Below are positions 47,547 to 57,932 of a stretch of 64,000 nucleotides of DNA, in pieces. The position numbers and the translations under genes were made by a program. Origin of the DNA: Chionoecetes opilio (taxonomy: Eukaryota; Arthropoda; Malacostraca; Decapoda; Majidae); the NCBI GenBank assembly GCA_016584305.1, contig JACEEZ010005987.1, positions 192,649-256,648 of the forward strand. Direction: 5' to 3'. How positions within the stretch are numbered: position 1 is the first letter of the stretch; every line of letters starts with the position of its first letter. The notes beneath the pieces are model-generated. The model did not search any database and was not told where the DNA came from. It saw only the letters and a list, made by a program, of their open reading frames with translations.

Positions 47547-50500
47547 ATTAATTTTAATTTATTTTTATTTTTTAAGATTTGTGAAATGTAAGTAATAGTT
47601 GAAGGACACTCATTCCTCGATCATTCGTTGGTTGAATCAACCTCGCTTTACAAAAACTCATATAGTTAAGCAAAAAATATTTTACCAAAATTTGTTTTAA
47701 CACTAAAATTTCAAATCTATGCACATTTTTTAATCAATGGGAAAATAGGAATTGTTTAATGCAGTAGTTCTTAATTTGTTACCACCACGCCCCCTTTAGT
47801 AGTTGGTCCTGGCCTCCATGCCCCACCCCTTCACTTCTTTAACTAATATAATTCAAAATTCTCCAGAATTTAGATAATAGAAAAATGTGTATTTTAGGGT
47901 TGTTATTGTACAAATGATCATTTATAAACAGCTGTCATATGCCCAACAGATTTAGTGACACACTTGACAGTTCTTCCTTTCTCGCCGTCACGCTCCCCCT
48001 GGTAATAACCAACGCTCCCCAGGTTAAACTAATTTTCCACTTATCGTAAGATTTTCCAGGAATGTAACTTGTGCGTTAGATGAGGAATGGGTGAATATGT
48101 ACTTGCAGAAAAGGACTTTAAATTTCTTTCCTAGTGATTCTTTTACCTTGCTTTCAACCCTTAAACATTGGATGGCATCCATCTAGGCATGACGTGCTGT
48201 GGATGATGTCCACAGAGATCGGAGCTGTAGTCATGTCACAGTAAAAATTAAATATCCTACGTATTTAAAGTTTTCTTTTGGATGCCATGAAAATATGTCT
48301 TGGCAGTTTGCGTATAGATCACCGAGGTCGAGGCTTTGGCGCCATCCATTGCCATAATGGAGGCATTGCCGGAAGTGTTAACTTCAATTTGAAGTTCAAT
48401 TTCAATTAACTTAACTTTAATTGGAAGTCTTAACAAATCTTGCTATGACTTGGCGCGTGCAAAGAAATTGTTGGTCAGTATTGCACTGAATCAAACAAAA
48501 TTCCTTCCACTATTCAATTTCCCAAATTTTCATTCTATGATCATCCATCTTAATCCGCTGCACTTTCTCAATTATTTCTGGATTACTGCTGATTAAGGAC
48601 TTGTCAGAACATCTCTCAACTGATGGTCGTCTATTCTTGAAACATTATACACTCCTCAATCAGTTTAGTACCCAGAGCTTTATTACCAAAAGGCCTTTTC
48701 GCTTTACAGTTGTCTCTGTGGTTGCGCGTCAGAGTTTTAACAGAATTTAGTGATAATCCTAAGTAAGCACATTTTAAAGTAATGCAAGAAAGTTTGTTTG
48801 AAAAGGAGTTGTCAATTCTGAGATCTGAATGACTGATTCACCTTATTTAAGAAAATATCAATCTTTCCAACTTCCCCGATTACATGAATAGATTGATGAC
48901 ATTTCTAATTGACCACTTCCAATTTTGGTTCCTTTCAGTGATAACGAAAATGAGTTGGATAATGAAAGACATCTTACTGTATATATTATATATATTTTAA
49001 TACATTTTCGGTGTGGATTTATCTTGCTATACAGTTGATTAAAGAAAGAAATGGTAAAGCTATTTATATTCTGTCTCACTCTCTCTCTCTCTCTATATAT
49101 ATATATGAGAGATGGTATGCAATAATGCAAGTCTAATAAAATAATTAAATACTATATTCAGAACTTTATAATTGAGAAAACAATTTTCGTTTAGGTTGCA
49201 TACAGTGTACTTGTGATCTTAAGTTACTAATCTAATCCCTGTATAAAAGTTGACAGCCAATATGTACATCGCTACCACAGAAAATAAGCTAACTCTGACA
49301 ACACGAGTCTACAGACATACAGCAGTCTCGCAGTCCCAAGCATCTCAATGCCATGATTTTGCCTCCCACGGTAATATCCAATGTTTATCCAAATTCTCAT
49401 CTCACGGTGAACCCGTCATCCCACGGTGCACTCCCCGCGCATCTATTTCTTGGGAGCTCCGATGCCTCGGATCACTCCGTAGGTTGCTTTCTCTTGTTCC
49501 TTTCGTCTGCTTTATTGATTATCTTGCTTGTCAACTCTCCAGTGTTTCACCTGTAACACTAATTACTAATTGGTAAATTTCTGGTCTTTACTCACTAATC
49601 CATGCCTGCTTTTGTCATTTTTTCCCAACACTATGTTAGTACACATTTATTTAGTTCTTTCTCGTGAAAGATTTGTTTTCTTCAATTTACTATGTGTCGC
49701 CATACAACTCTAATTACACAGGACACCTGTACAAGCGTCAACAAACTGACTTACTGCGACTTACTGGGATGTAAAATCAAGGTCCCCGGTGCTCTACTTA
49801 ATGTATTAATTGCTTTAATACTCTGCTTCCTATTATTTCGCATCCCATGGTAATATTTCAGTACCAATTATCTGCATGATTCGGGACTTTACAGTACTTT
49901 AAACGGGGTCTATTATCCACCCCCTAAAAAATTAAATGTAGCTGACTTTTGCAGTCAACTTCATAGGTTATTTATGTACGCACATCTACAACCTGAAGAA
50001 CACACATGATGCATGAACAGTAACAATATGTACGGATATAAGAATTTGTGTATCTTTCAGCAAAACATTTGCAAAATAGTATAACCTTGCATTTAGTAAG
50101 GATTCCAATCAATACATAACTATGAATGAATTTGTTACTTTTCCAAACAAATTAGCTTAAATTAACAATTTCCAAAAATTAATAATACTACGTCAATTTG
50201 ACACATTTCAGATTCATACATTACCTTTCTTCAACAACACATCTAGAGAGGTAATTATGGTTGCACTTCATCATTTCCTTTGTCTCACTTCATTCTCTTT
50301 ATTCTCGTCTTTGATTTTCCTGTTGAAAGTTAATATAATTAGAAGAATTCATACAATTTTAGTAATGAGAGTTATTTATAAATAAGGAGCTGCCCATGGC
50401 ATAACATTTGATGGCTATTTCATGCCTTGTGTATAAAGTAGTCAGGAATGCCACAACAAACTTGATTGGTTGGAGTAGTTTGATCTTGATTACATTCGTT

Positions 50501-50884
50501 AATTCCAGCATACATTGATTGATAATTTATAATCTATTCCTGGCCCTCAACCAAGACCAAAGTTACCACCCCCCAACACAATGATTCAAACATTAGAATA
50601 TAATATAGAATCATAGGTGTAAACAAGTGCTTGTGGGCCTTTCGGACCCATGTATTGATGTCTGTAGTAGTAGCATATACAAGACAACAATGTGAGTGCA
50701 AACTCCAATCGTGTTGTTGCTGTCGTTGGTCACTGGTCAAAGTGCCTCGGGGTAGACCACCTACCACCACCATAGCCTGCCTCACCCCAGCCCCACGCCT
50801 GTCTCACCCCAGCCCCATGCCTGTCTCACTCCAGCCCCACCCCAGCTCCACGCCTGTCCTGCAAGCACACACACACACAGGGGG
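47547..50884. other. 3.3-kb geneless stretch after PLD6
   Basis: The first part is presumably PLD6 3' UTR. At 47764-48027 there is a possible decayed hAT-type repeat (cagtagttcttaat and cgctccccaggttaa). Nothing else is recognised; short CT and TA runs lie near 49080-49110. Confidence 0.45.
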
Positions 50885-51180
50885 TACTCCGTAGTGTAGG
50901 GGTAGCACGCTCGGTTCACAACCGAGAAGTCCCGGGTTCGATCCCCGGGCGGAGCGAAGACAGACGGGGCGGTCTTCTTAAAACCCGAGCCCCTGTCCAC
51001 CCAGCAGTGAATGGGTACCGGGTGTTAGCCGGGGGTTTGTGACCCGCTTCCCGGGGTGCTGGCTTCGGCCAAAACTAAGCACTAAGGATGAATGATAAAA
51101 ATGTTATGGAGACGGGGCCATACGAGCATTGCTCAGGCCCTGTAAAATACAACTAGATTAAACACACACACACACATTCA
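50885..51180 (+). mobile_element. tRNA-derived SINE with LINE-1-type tail (SINE-1)
   Basis: Head 50885-50957 folds like a tRNA-Val: A box TAGTGTAGGGGTAG (50892-50905), anticodon loop ttCACaa with a cggtt/aaccg stem, and B box GGTTCGATCCC (50935-50945). Central domain 50955-51036. Tail from about 51110: GGAGACGGGGCCATACGAGC, then attgctc, cctgta and tacaactag, ending in (AC)n. The tail aligns without gaps to the 3' end of LINE-1 (43218-43270, minus strand), which has the same (CA)n end. Transcribed by Pol III from the internal boxes (known for tRNA SINEs). The 5' side also abuts a short AC run. Confidence 0.88.
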
Positions 51181-52827
51181 CACACGCAAACAAATGGCAT
51201 GTCCATGAGTCTACAGAGTAAGTGAAATGCGGCAAGACGTACCGCAGTTTATTCCTGTAATCTAATCTCTGATAAGTGTTTTTAGCCCAAAACCCCCTTT
51301 CAAAATTGTCCAATGGACATGGGACCAAGCCGCTTACCACCTACGATTTATTTGCGATTTTTTGAGCCTACTCTCATCAAAATTGAATTTACAGTTTCGT
51401 CTACCCAAAACAGACAAGACACACGGCTACTCCTATATAGGTGTAAATGTAAACATAATTGAGAATTTAATGATTTACCTATCAAGCACCTTAAGTGTTA
51501 ATCAACAATGACAGATTACTGAAAAAAGTTAGCAACAAAATATGTTTGCCATGCATGCAGAAATGGATGATGAAATTATGAAGGGGTCATATGTCTTTCT
51601 TATGAAGAAAGACATAAATAATGTTTTTTTTGGTTCAAGCCCACCAATTTTTAGGTTCCTATTAGAAGGTAATTGACGGTTGGCAGTTTTATAGCGAGAT
51701 AATGTATTCTGAGCTTTAAGAGATGCATTCCTAGACCAGTATAAGTGTCCCAATACTCCCTGTAGGCCAAATAAATTATATTTAAGCTGTCCAAGACCAC
51801 CTCCTCCAAGATCTCATGCATTATAGGCTCCTGTTGCTGCATCAGGTAAGTTTTTACTTTTATACCATAATGCATTTGGTGGTATAAACTATAATAGTAT
51901 ATACTGTTTTTGTGTCCCAGGTGAAGGTGACCAAAATGTTGGAGATACTTAACGTGTGTGTGTATACAGGAAACCCTCTATAAGTTGGAATAATAGGGGC
52001 TGCAGCCCTTTCCGACCTATGGAGAACTATGACTTATTCGTCGCCCTCCCCTGTACAATAAATGCAAAATAATGGATTATGGGTTCCCTGTGCGATGTGA
52101 TGAGTGCACGGGATGATTTCTGCCTCCTCCCTCCCTCCCGGATTTCAGGGAGGCTCTATGGGCCGCATTAGTTTGTCCTCAGTGTATCCCCATTCTAGTT
52201 TTTTGTGCTTTGTCGGGGTTCCATGCTTCATTGCCTCATGCTCATGCTAATCCTTCCTTGACAGCCCTTGTACCCCTGCCTCGTGCTGTGCAGTGGTGCG
52301 GGTCATATGAGTGTGGCAGCCGCTCATGGTGTCATCCGGCTTTCCCCCTCGCTTGTGGTGGAGGCTGTCCCCTGGTGCACAGTGCCCTCCTGTGTCCCTA
52401 GTGTCGCCTGCGCCGGGTGCTTCACCTCCACCTCGGAGGATAAGAGCTTCACCTCCGCAGCCTCACCATTCTAGGCGTTGGTCGCTGTAACCTCTGCTGC
52501 GCAAGAAGGGAGCCTCCTCTACGGGCAGGATAGGCGCGTCGATTGTGTCGCCCCAGCGCGGGAAGAGGGCGTCACCTCACCACAGGAGGGCGTTGCCTGC
52601 TTCGCCTCCATTCCTGCAGTGGATGCCTCGCCTCCACACCTGCAGAGTGCGTCGCTTTGCACTGGGTAGCGTCTCCTCCGCACCAGCTGTGAGAGTAGCC
52701 TCATCACATTGTAGCGTCGCTTCATCACCAGCTGGGAACATCGCCTCTAGACTAGCTGGGAACGTGGCTCGTCTCGGGGTGACGTCGCCTCATCACATCA
52801 CAGGAGAGCATTGCCTCCACGCCTTTA
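51181..52827. other. Geneless stretch, GC-rich in its right half
   Basis: 52,250-52,830 is C/G-rich with loosely repeated words (gcgtcgcctcatcac, agctgggaac), like a degenerate minisatellite. It may include the 3' UTR of LINE-3. No gene recognised. Confidence 0.4.
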
Positions 52828-53096
52828 GAGGGTGTCGTGCCTCCACCCCGGCAGGGTGCGTTGCCTCATCACGGGAGCGCGGGCAGAGTGTTGTCTGTGG
52901 GGGGGGCGCGTCACCTCGCCCACCCTACGACGCCACTCCCGGGGGTCACCACGCGCGAGTCCCCATGCAGGCTCCCTTCCCATACCAAGCAGCTCTTGAC
53001 AGGAAGCATCAACTTGCTCCAGCCACGAGCCTTGTGGGCACCCCCTTGGCCTCCTCCACGCCGGATTGACTCTTACAGATACAACCCGATGGGAAG
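52828..53096 (-). mobile_element. LINE-3, 3' portion (left of the Copia insertion)
   Basis: On the minus strand this reads SHRVVSVRVNPAWRRPRGCP, then QGSWLEQVDASCQELLGMGR and ARGDPREWRRRVGEVTRPPH, the C-terminus of the same reverse transcriptase as 57933-59560. Codons resume directly at the Copia boundary. Confidence 0.85.
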
Positions 53097-53303
53097 TGTT
53101 AATAATCCTGGACACTACTGCACTCACCGCGTGCTGGGGACTGACTACCTCTTCCCTCTTGTGACACCACGTGGTCAACTTGTCACGTGATCACCAGTGA
53201 TGACATCATGAGACATCTGATGATATGGCGGTCTCCCATTGGTTCCCGCCGCGGCGGGCGCGCATAAACATAGGAACGTGCTAACACACTCGCTATATTA
53301 ACA
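53097..53303 (-). repeat. Copia 3' LTR
   Basis: 207 bp. Differs from the other LTR at three positions (GT/AC in accgcgtgc and A/T in gtgacacc). A/T-rich sequence with a purine tract on the element's strand (aaagaaaagaaaaaaaa) lies just inside at about 53315-53330 as a candidate polypurine tract. Confidence 0.95.
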
Positions 53304-53403
53304 CATTCGCTAATATTTTTTTTCTTTTCTTTGCACGTCTCCTTTAGTACATACAACTATGTACAATTGTATGTTCACCAATACACATATTTACACTCCC
53401 TAC

Positions 53404-53905
53404 ATGTTGCTGATGACAGTCAACACCTAATCCCGACTAATTGCCTCCCGCAGCCGCATAGTCGACGCGCCCTTCTTGGTAAGGCAGTCTGCCAGTTGCT
53501 TCGATGTCTCCACCCACGTTACCTCCTTCAATTCCCCTTGATCCAACATATCTCGAAGCACTGATATATCAATCCTCAGACGCTTGTTGTCCACCAATTT
53601 ATAGGTGTATAGGGCTTCCACTACGCTACGGTTGTCCACAAAACATCTGATAGGGATCCTCCCACATCCGGAGATCTCCTGCAGAATACTGGCCACATAC
53701 ACCGCAGTACTAGCACCATCCAGAAGTGCCAGGGTCTCGGCAGCAAGAGTTGAATTGACCACCCGTCGAACCTTCCTTGACTGCCATTAAATAGGGCCCC
53801 GTACATTATTAGTGTCGCACAGAAAGATAATAAAGCCCCCTTGAGATCCATGTCCCTGCAGGTTGGCGAAGGATGCGTCAGCGTAGCACTCAATGTGGCA
53901 CTCAT
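53404..53905 (-). pseudogene. Copia RNase H domain
   Basis: RNase H acidic residues are seen in ECYADASFANLQ (Asp), STLAAETLALLDG (Glu) and RCFVDNRSVVEAL (Asp). It ends with the KQLADCLTKKGAS motif typical of Copia. Split between two frames near 53785. Confidence 0.88.
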
Positions 53906-54008
53906 CTAAAGGTCTAATCCTCGGGATAAACAACCCAACATTATCCGTTTTCACACGCTCAATCACCTTGTTTAGTCTCAATATGTCAGACACCGTAGCC
54001 TTTGGAAT

Positions 54009-55094
54009 TTAAACACTCAGCTCGCACACATCGAACGCTATATCCGGGCGAGTGTGAGTAGCCATCCAATTTAGTTGCCCGACCAACCCACGATATTCTG
54101 TTTTCTCTCGTTCTGACAAATCACTCGTCTTCTCCAACGCCCGACGCTTGCTAAGGGCAACCGGATTCAACGATGCTCCATACTGAAACTGGTCGATTGT
54201 GATACCGCCGTCCTCTGTGGTAACTACGTTGAGCCCCACATACTTAAAGCACTCTGAATCGAAAGACCCGACTTGGAAGGTCCTACGCAACTGTTTTATG
54301 ACGTGCTGCTCAAAGTTCATAGTACCAGCCCACAAGAAGTCATCCACATATACGCATATGATACCCTCTGTTCCACCATGTTGGCTCCACGAAAACAATG
54401 CAGGGTCCAGGGACGAAATCTTGGCACTGAGACATATCAGCTGTTCCTTCACCCTCATGTACCATTGTCTGGCTGCGTCGCACAAACCATACACAGTCTT
54501 CCTCAGACGCCACAATAAACCATTGTCAAACTCAGGAGGAGGTATCAGGTACACTTCACGCTCTATTTTGTTCCCTTGGAGGTACGCAGCTTGTATGTCC
54601 ATTGTGTGGCACACCCAACCATTAGCTGAGGCGAGTACCATTGCCAAACGGACAGCCTCCTTTGAACATGTGGGAGAGTTCTTCTGCAGCCCTATGGTGT
54701 CCTCCTCAAAGCCCCTGGCTACCAAACGTGCCTTCACAATAGTCTTCCCTTCCTTCAGCTTTTCTGTGACCACCCAACGTACAGATATAGCTTGTTGACC
54801 CACATTCTCCACCTCTTCATACACCTCCTTGGTCCTCCAATTCTCAATCTCTTTTTCCTTAGCACACACCACCTCATCTGTATTAAACAACACAAGCATT
54901 TCTGTCGCCTCGTCCACTGTTTCCCATGACGTAAAATCTCTGTCCAGATCCATCCAATTAATGTTACCATCTTTGTCACTCTTAATGTTGTAGCAGTTGG
55001 AGTATCGACCAGTCGCCTTCCCCGCCCGACTAACAATTTTACCAGATATCCACTCACCACTCGCTTTCTCAACGCCCTTGATCCTTTGACCCAC
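54009..55094 (-). CDS. Copia reverse transcriptase domain
   Basis: 361-aa open frame with KARLVARGFEE, MDIQAAYLQGN, LRKTVYGLCDAARQWY and catalytic YVDDFLWAG, then SEREKTEYRGLVGQLNWMAT leading toward RNase H. Copies the element RNA in the particle. The frame itself is intact; the connection to integrase on the 5' side is broken. Confidence 0.92.
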   Translation of the reverse strand: MGQRIKGVEKASGEWISGKIVSRAGKATGRYSNCYNIKSDKDGNINWMDLDRDFTSWETVDEATEMLVLFNTDEVVCAKEKEIENWRTKEVYEEVENVGQQAISVRWVVTEKLKEGKTIVKARLVARGFEEDTIGLQKNSPTCSKEAVRLAMVLASANGWVCHTMDIQAAYLQGNKIEREVYLIPPPEFDNGLLWRLRKTVYGLCDAARQWYMRVKEQLICLSAKISSLDPALFSWSQHGGTEGIICVYVDDFLWAGTMNFEQHVIKQLRRTFQVGSFDSECFKYVGLNVVTTEDGGITIDQFQYGASLNPVALSKRRALEKTSDLSEREKTEYRGLVGQLNWMATHTRPDIAFDVCELSV

Positions 55095-55658
55095 TTTAAC
55101 TCACTACAGGAATTGCCAACACACCCGAGGCACTCGCACCCGTGTCCGTCTGCCGAACGTCACCGTTGTGGCCATCCACAGCCACCTGCGCCCCCTCACC
55201 CACAACATCAACAATTTCACGAGGATGGTCGTCATCATCCGAGTCCATGTCTGAATCCCCGAATCCAATTTCCACATCACCACACACACTAGGAGCTCGC
55301 AGAGCACTGGTATTGGACTGAGACACATCTTCCTCATTTGACACTGCAGCAGGATCAACACTGGTCGGTGCCGTGGCAATGCGACATGTGTGCACCCTAA
55401 CACACATTCCACCGTGCTTCACTAAAAATTGTTTTCCGTCTTTCCCAATTATGGTACCAGGTCCGCGCCACTTATTACTGTCTAGACGCTTGTAGTAAAC
55501 ATCATCTCCGTAGTGTAGGTCTCCGGGTCGCTGTCTCTCACATTATGACGAAGTGCTCTAGTCAGCCTTTCACTAGATTCCGCTACGGTAAATGCTCTCC
55601 GTGCCGCGTGAAGTGCATTCAGGTTATCCTTCACTATACTGCAGGTGTGCCTCGCCGT

Positions 55659-56150
55659 CTAGCGCCGGTAGATTATCATAAAAGGCTCCAGGAATCCCAG
55701 GGTTCTGGCCAAATACAGCTGGTTGGGCGAGTAACCCGAAAATGTTGACAGTGCATTCCTGGCAGCCACAGCCCAAGCCAGAGCAACATCTAAATCACAG
55801 CCAGGACAATCCGCCAAAATCTTGCTTACCATTCCTCCCAACACAGCATTGAGCCTCTCACAAACACCATTACTCCAAGGGCTTTCAGCTGCCGTCGTTA
55901 TAATCTTAACATTGAATGCCTCACCTAGAGACCTCATATCTGAATTATTAAATTCACAGCCATTATCTGATAAGATTTTTCCTGGGGCACCAAATAGCAC
56001 AACCCAACCGAGAAATATTCCCCGAATAATAGTGCCTGCATTCTTGTCTGGAACAACCACAGATGTACAATATCTTGTATACAGGTCCACTATCACCAAG
56101 AAATACTTCTTGCCCCACGACTTAAGGTCCATGGCAATCACCTCGTAAAC
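55659..56150 (-). CDS. Copia integrase core domain (partial frame)
   Basis: DDE integrase core: first Asp in VIVDLYTRY, second in LSDNGCEFNN and Glu in NGVCERLNAVLGG, then the ARNALSTFSGYSPNQLYLAR end. The zinc-binding N-terminal part (56150-56400) is not in a single open frame, and the stretch 55100-55650 (integrase C-terminal/linker) is broken. Confidence 0.9.
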   Translation of the reverse strand, partial: VYEVIAMDLKSWGKKYFLVIVDLYTRYCTSVVVPDKNAGTIIRGIFLGWVVLFGAPGKILSDNGCEFNNSDMRSLGEAFNVKIITTAAESPWSNGVCERLNAVLGGMVSKILADCPGCDLDVALAWAVAARNALSTFSGYSPNQLYLARTLGFLEPFMIIYRR

Positions 56151-56401
56151 CTGCTAGCCAACGGGACACTCACCACTGGTCTCGGGCTCGGTTTCTTAAA
56201 CCGTTTGCACAGTCACAGTCACTTGTCACTGTATCAATCCTCCGTTCCAGGTTCGAGTCCCTTATGCGGCATCTCTCACAAGCTTCTTCAATTTTTCTGC
56301 TGTAGGGTGTCCAAACTGACGATGAAGTTTCAAGGCCCTCTTCTCGATGTCCCCGTCCTTGTAGAGTGCCACGAGTGCCTCAGCTATACTAACTTCCCAG
56401 T

Positions 56402-56800
56402 TTAGTCATGCAATAACGGCACCAGATAGTGTCCTGACGATGATGTACGTAGATTGACGACGTCCCTTTTTCCGCCCACTTTGATTTGATTTGTCTCACA
56501 GTTGATTATCATTTCGGCTCTTTTCATAGACGATCTACTCAGCAACAATGGTAAATTACAGTTCACCACATCAGAGGTCACATTGGCACGCATATTCCCT
56601 ATACAACAGGGAAACGTAACTTTCTTGAAGGAAGTCACAGAAATACCATTGCCAAATGTGAAGCTGGAATTAGAACATTCCTCTTTCACAAGTCCACGCT
56701 CATATTCAGTCAACCCATTTACATACGCTTCGAGCCAACGTGAACCACACACAGTGTTTGTACAACCTGTATCAAGGACGGCACACCCTTTGATTCACTC
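56402..56800 (-). CDS. Copia aspartic protease region
   Basis: The active-site triad DTG (56765-56773, in CAVLDTGCTNTVCGSRW) is followed by about 115 residues ending in SSSGHYLVPLL. Cuts Gag-Pol (family role). It lies in a different frame from Gag. Confidence 0.82.
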
Positions 56801-56807
56801 ACTAGTT

Positions 56808-57692
56808 TCAATAAATTGTCCTCGTATCTTTATCATTCACATAGCCCACGAATAAGTTCACTGGTTCCTCAACGTACCCACCATGGCCTCCTTTGTTTTC
56901 GTAGGCGTCAGGGCAATCACGTGCCCAGTGATATATCGATTCACAAATAGCACATTTGGATATTGTACCATATGCCCCCATAGGATTTTTCTTCCTCCTA
57001 TCCTGTCTTTGACGTCCACTATTACCACGCCCACGGGCATAGCCTTGCGGTCCCCGCCAACCACGTCTACCTCGACTGGTTCCGCCCACATACAGGGCTT
57101 CCTCACTTTCACCAACAGTGCCCTCATTTCCCACAAATAAAGGTTCTGATTTTATCTGTATGTGGGCGCTCGGTCCCTTCGCACCACTCAAAAATATTCG
57201 GTTGAGCGTCGCCTTCATATTATCGTATGTAACCACCTGTGTTGCTGACATGACTAATTGCTTCTCTCTTTCCTCTAACAAACATGAAGCCAATAACATG
57301 AAGGCCAACACCGAATCATCAAGCTTCAATCCCTGCTTTGTAACCCCATGGTACGGGACCTCTGACACAAAGTCCTTAATCTCTGCTCTCTCTTTTCTCC
57401 GTAGGCTATATAAAGCCTCAAATGCTGCAAATTTCCTTCTTCCTTCATCGACCAAAAACACATCATCCAGTCTCTTCAATAACACTTCCATGCCATCCTC
57501 TGCCTCCAACTTGGTCTTATCAATTTCCGACGATGCACTTCTGGCCCGCCCGGAAAGTGACAGATGTATCGCCAGCGCACGCTTCTTCTTTTCAATTGTG
57601 GTCAGTCTACACCACACACCTACATCCTCCTTCCACATCTCGTATTCTTCATCATGCTCCAATTTCGGAGGCCACTTCAGTGAACACGCCAT
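56808..57692 (-). CDS. Copia Gag-like protein
   Basis: About 294 aa from the ATG at 57690-57692. Contains the Gag helices typical of UBN2/RVT-gag families (GMEVLLKRLDDVFL, FAAFEALYSLRRKERAEIKD), an Arg/Gly-rich RNA-binding stretch, and a CX2CX4HX4C zinc knuckle CAICESIYHWARDC near 56905-56960. Confidence 0.88.
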   Translation of the reverse strand: MACSLKWPPKLEHDEEYEMWKEDVGVWCRLTTIEKKKRALAIHLSLSGRARSASSEIDKTKLEAEDGMEVLLKRLDDVFLVDEGRRKFAAFEALYSLRRKERAEIKDFVSEVPYHGVTKQGLKLDDSVLAFMLLASCLLEEREKQLVMSATQVVTYDNMKATLNRIFLSGAKGPSAHIQIKSEPLFVGNEGTVGESEEALYVGGTSRGRRGWRGPQGYARGRGNSGRQRQDRRKKNPMGAYGTISKCAICESIYHWARDCPDAYENKGGHGGYVEEPVNLFVGYVNDKDTRTIY

Positions 57693-57713
57693 TAGTGCAG
57701 TTGTGTAACTACG

Positions 57714-57724
57714 CTCTGCTACCA
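57714..57724 (-). other. Copia primer-binding site, initiator tRNA-Met type
   Basis: Minus strand TGGTAGCAGAG, one base after the 5' LTR, is complementary to the 3' end of animal initiator tRNA-Met (CTCTGCTACCA). Confidence 0.8.
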
Positions 57725-57725
57725 A

Positions 57726-57932
57726 TGTTAATAATCCTGGACACTACTGCACTCACCGCACGCTGGGGACTGACTACCTCTTCCCTCTTGTGACTCCACG
57801 TGGTCAACTTGTCACGTGATCACCAGTGATGACATCATGAGACATCTGATGATATGGCGGTCTCCCATTGGTTCCCGCCGCGGCGGGCGCGCATAAACAT
57901 AGGAACGTGCTAACACACTCGCTATATTAACA
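57726..57932 (-). repeat. Copia 5' LTR
   Basis: 207 bp, partner of 53097-53303. As in that copy it contains CACGTG-like and TGATGACATCA words that may be promoter elements. Confidence 0.95.

Larger units (their letters stand above)
53097..57932 (-). mobile_element. Copia LTR retrotransposon, full-length, minus orientation
   Basis: 4836 bp with two 207-bp LTRs (TGTT...AACA) and a 6-bp target duplication GGGAAG (53091-53096 and 57933-57938). Domain order on the minus strand is Gag, protease, integrase, RT, RNase H, the Copia (Pseudoviridae-type) order. Pol is broken into several frames, so this copy is probably defective, though LTR identity (3 differences in 207) shows recent insertion. It resembles GalEa-type Copia of marine invertebrates in its RNase H wording (ADASFANLQGHGSQGG), as far as I can judge. 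It interrupts LINE-3. Confidence 0.95.

Noticed and set aside
47764..48027. Decayed hAT-type MITE
   Set aside because: The left end resembles the CAGTGGTTCTTAA type and the right end holds a partial inverse, but the termini do not pair well and no 8-bp duplication is found.
50885..50957. A functional tRNA-Val gene
   Set aside because: A and B boxes and the CAC loop are present, but the acceptor stem is imperfect, no terminator follows, and the sequence runs directly into a SINE body with a LINE-type tail.
55096..55422. Acidic minus-strand frames as a separate gene
   Set aside because: They lie between integrase and RT inside the Copia element and are best read as its degraded integrase-RT linker.
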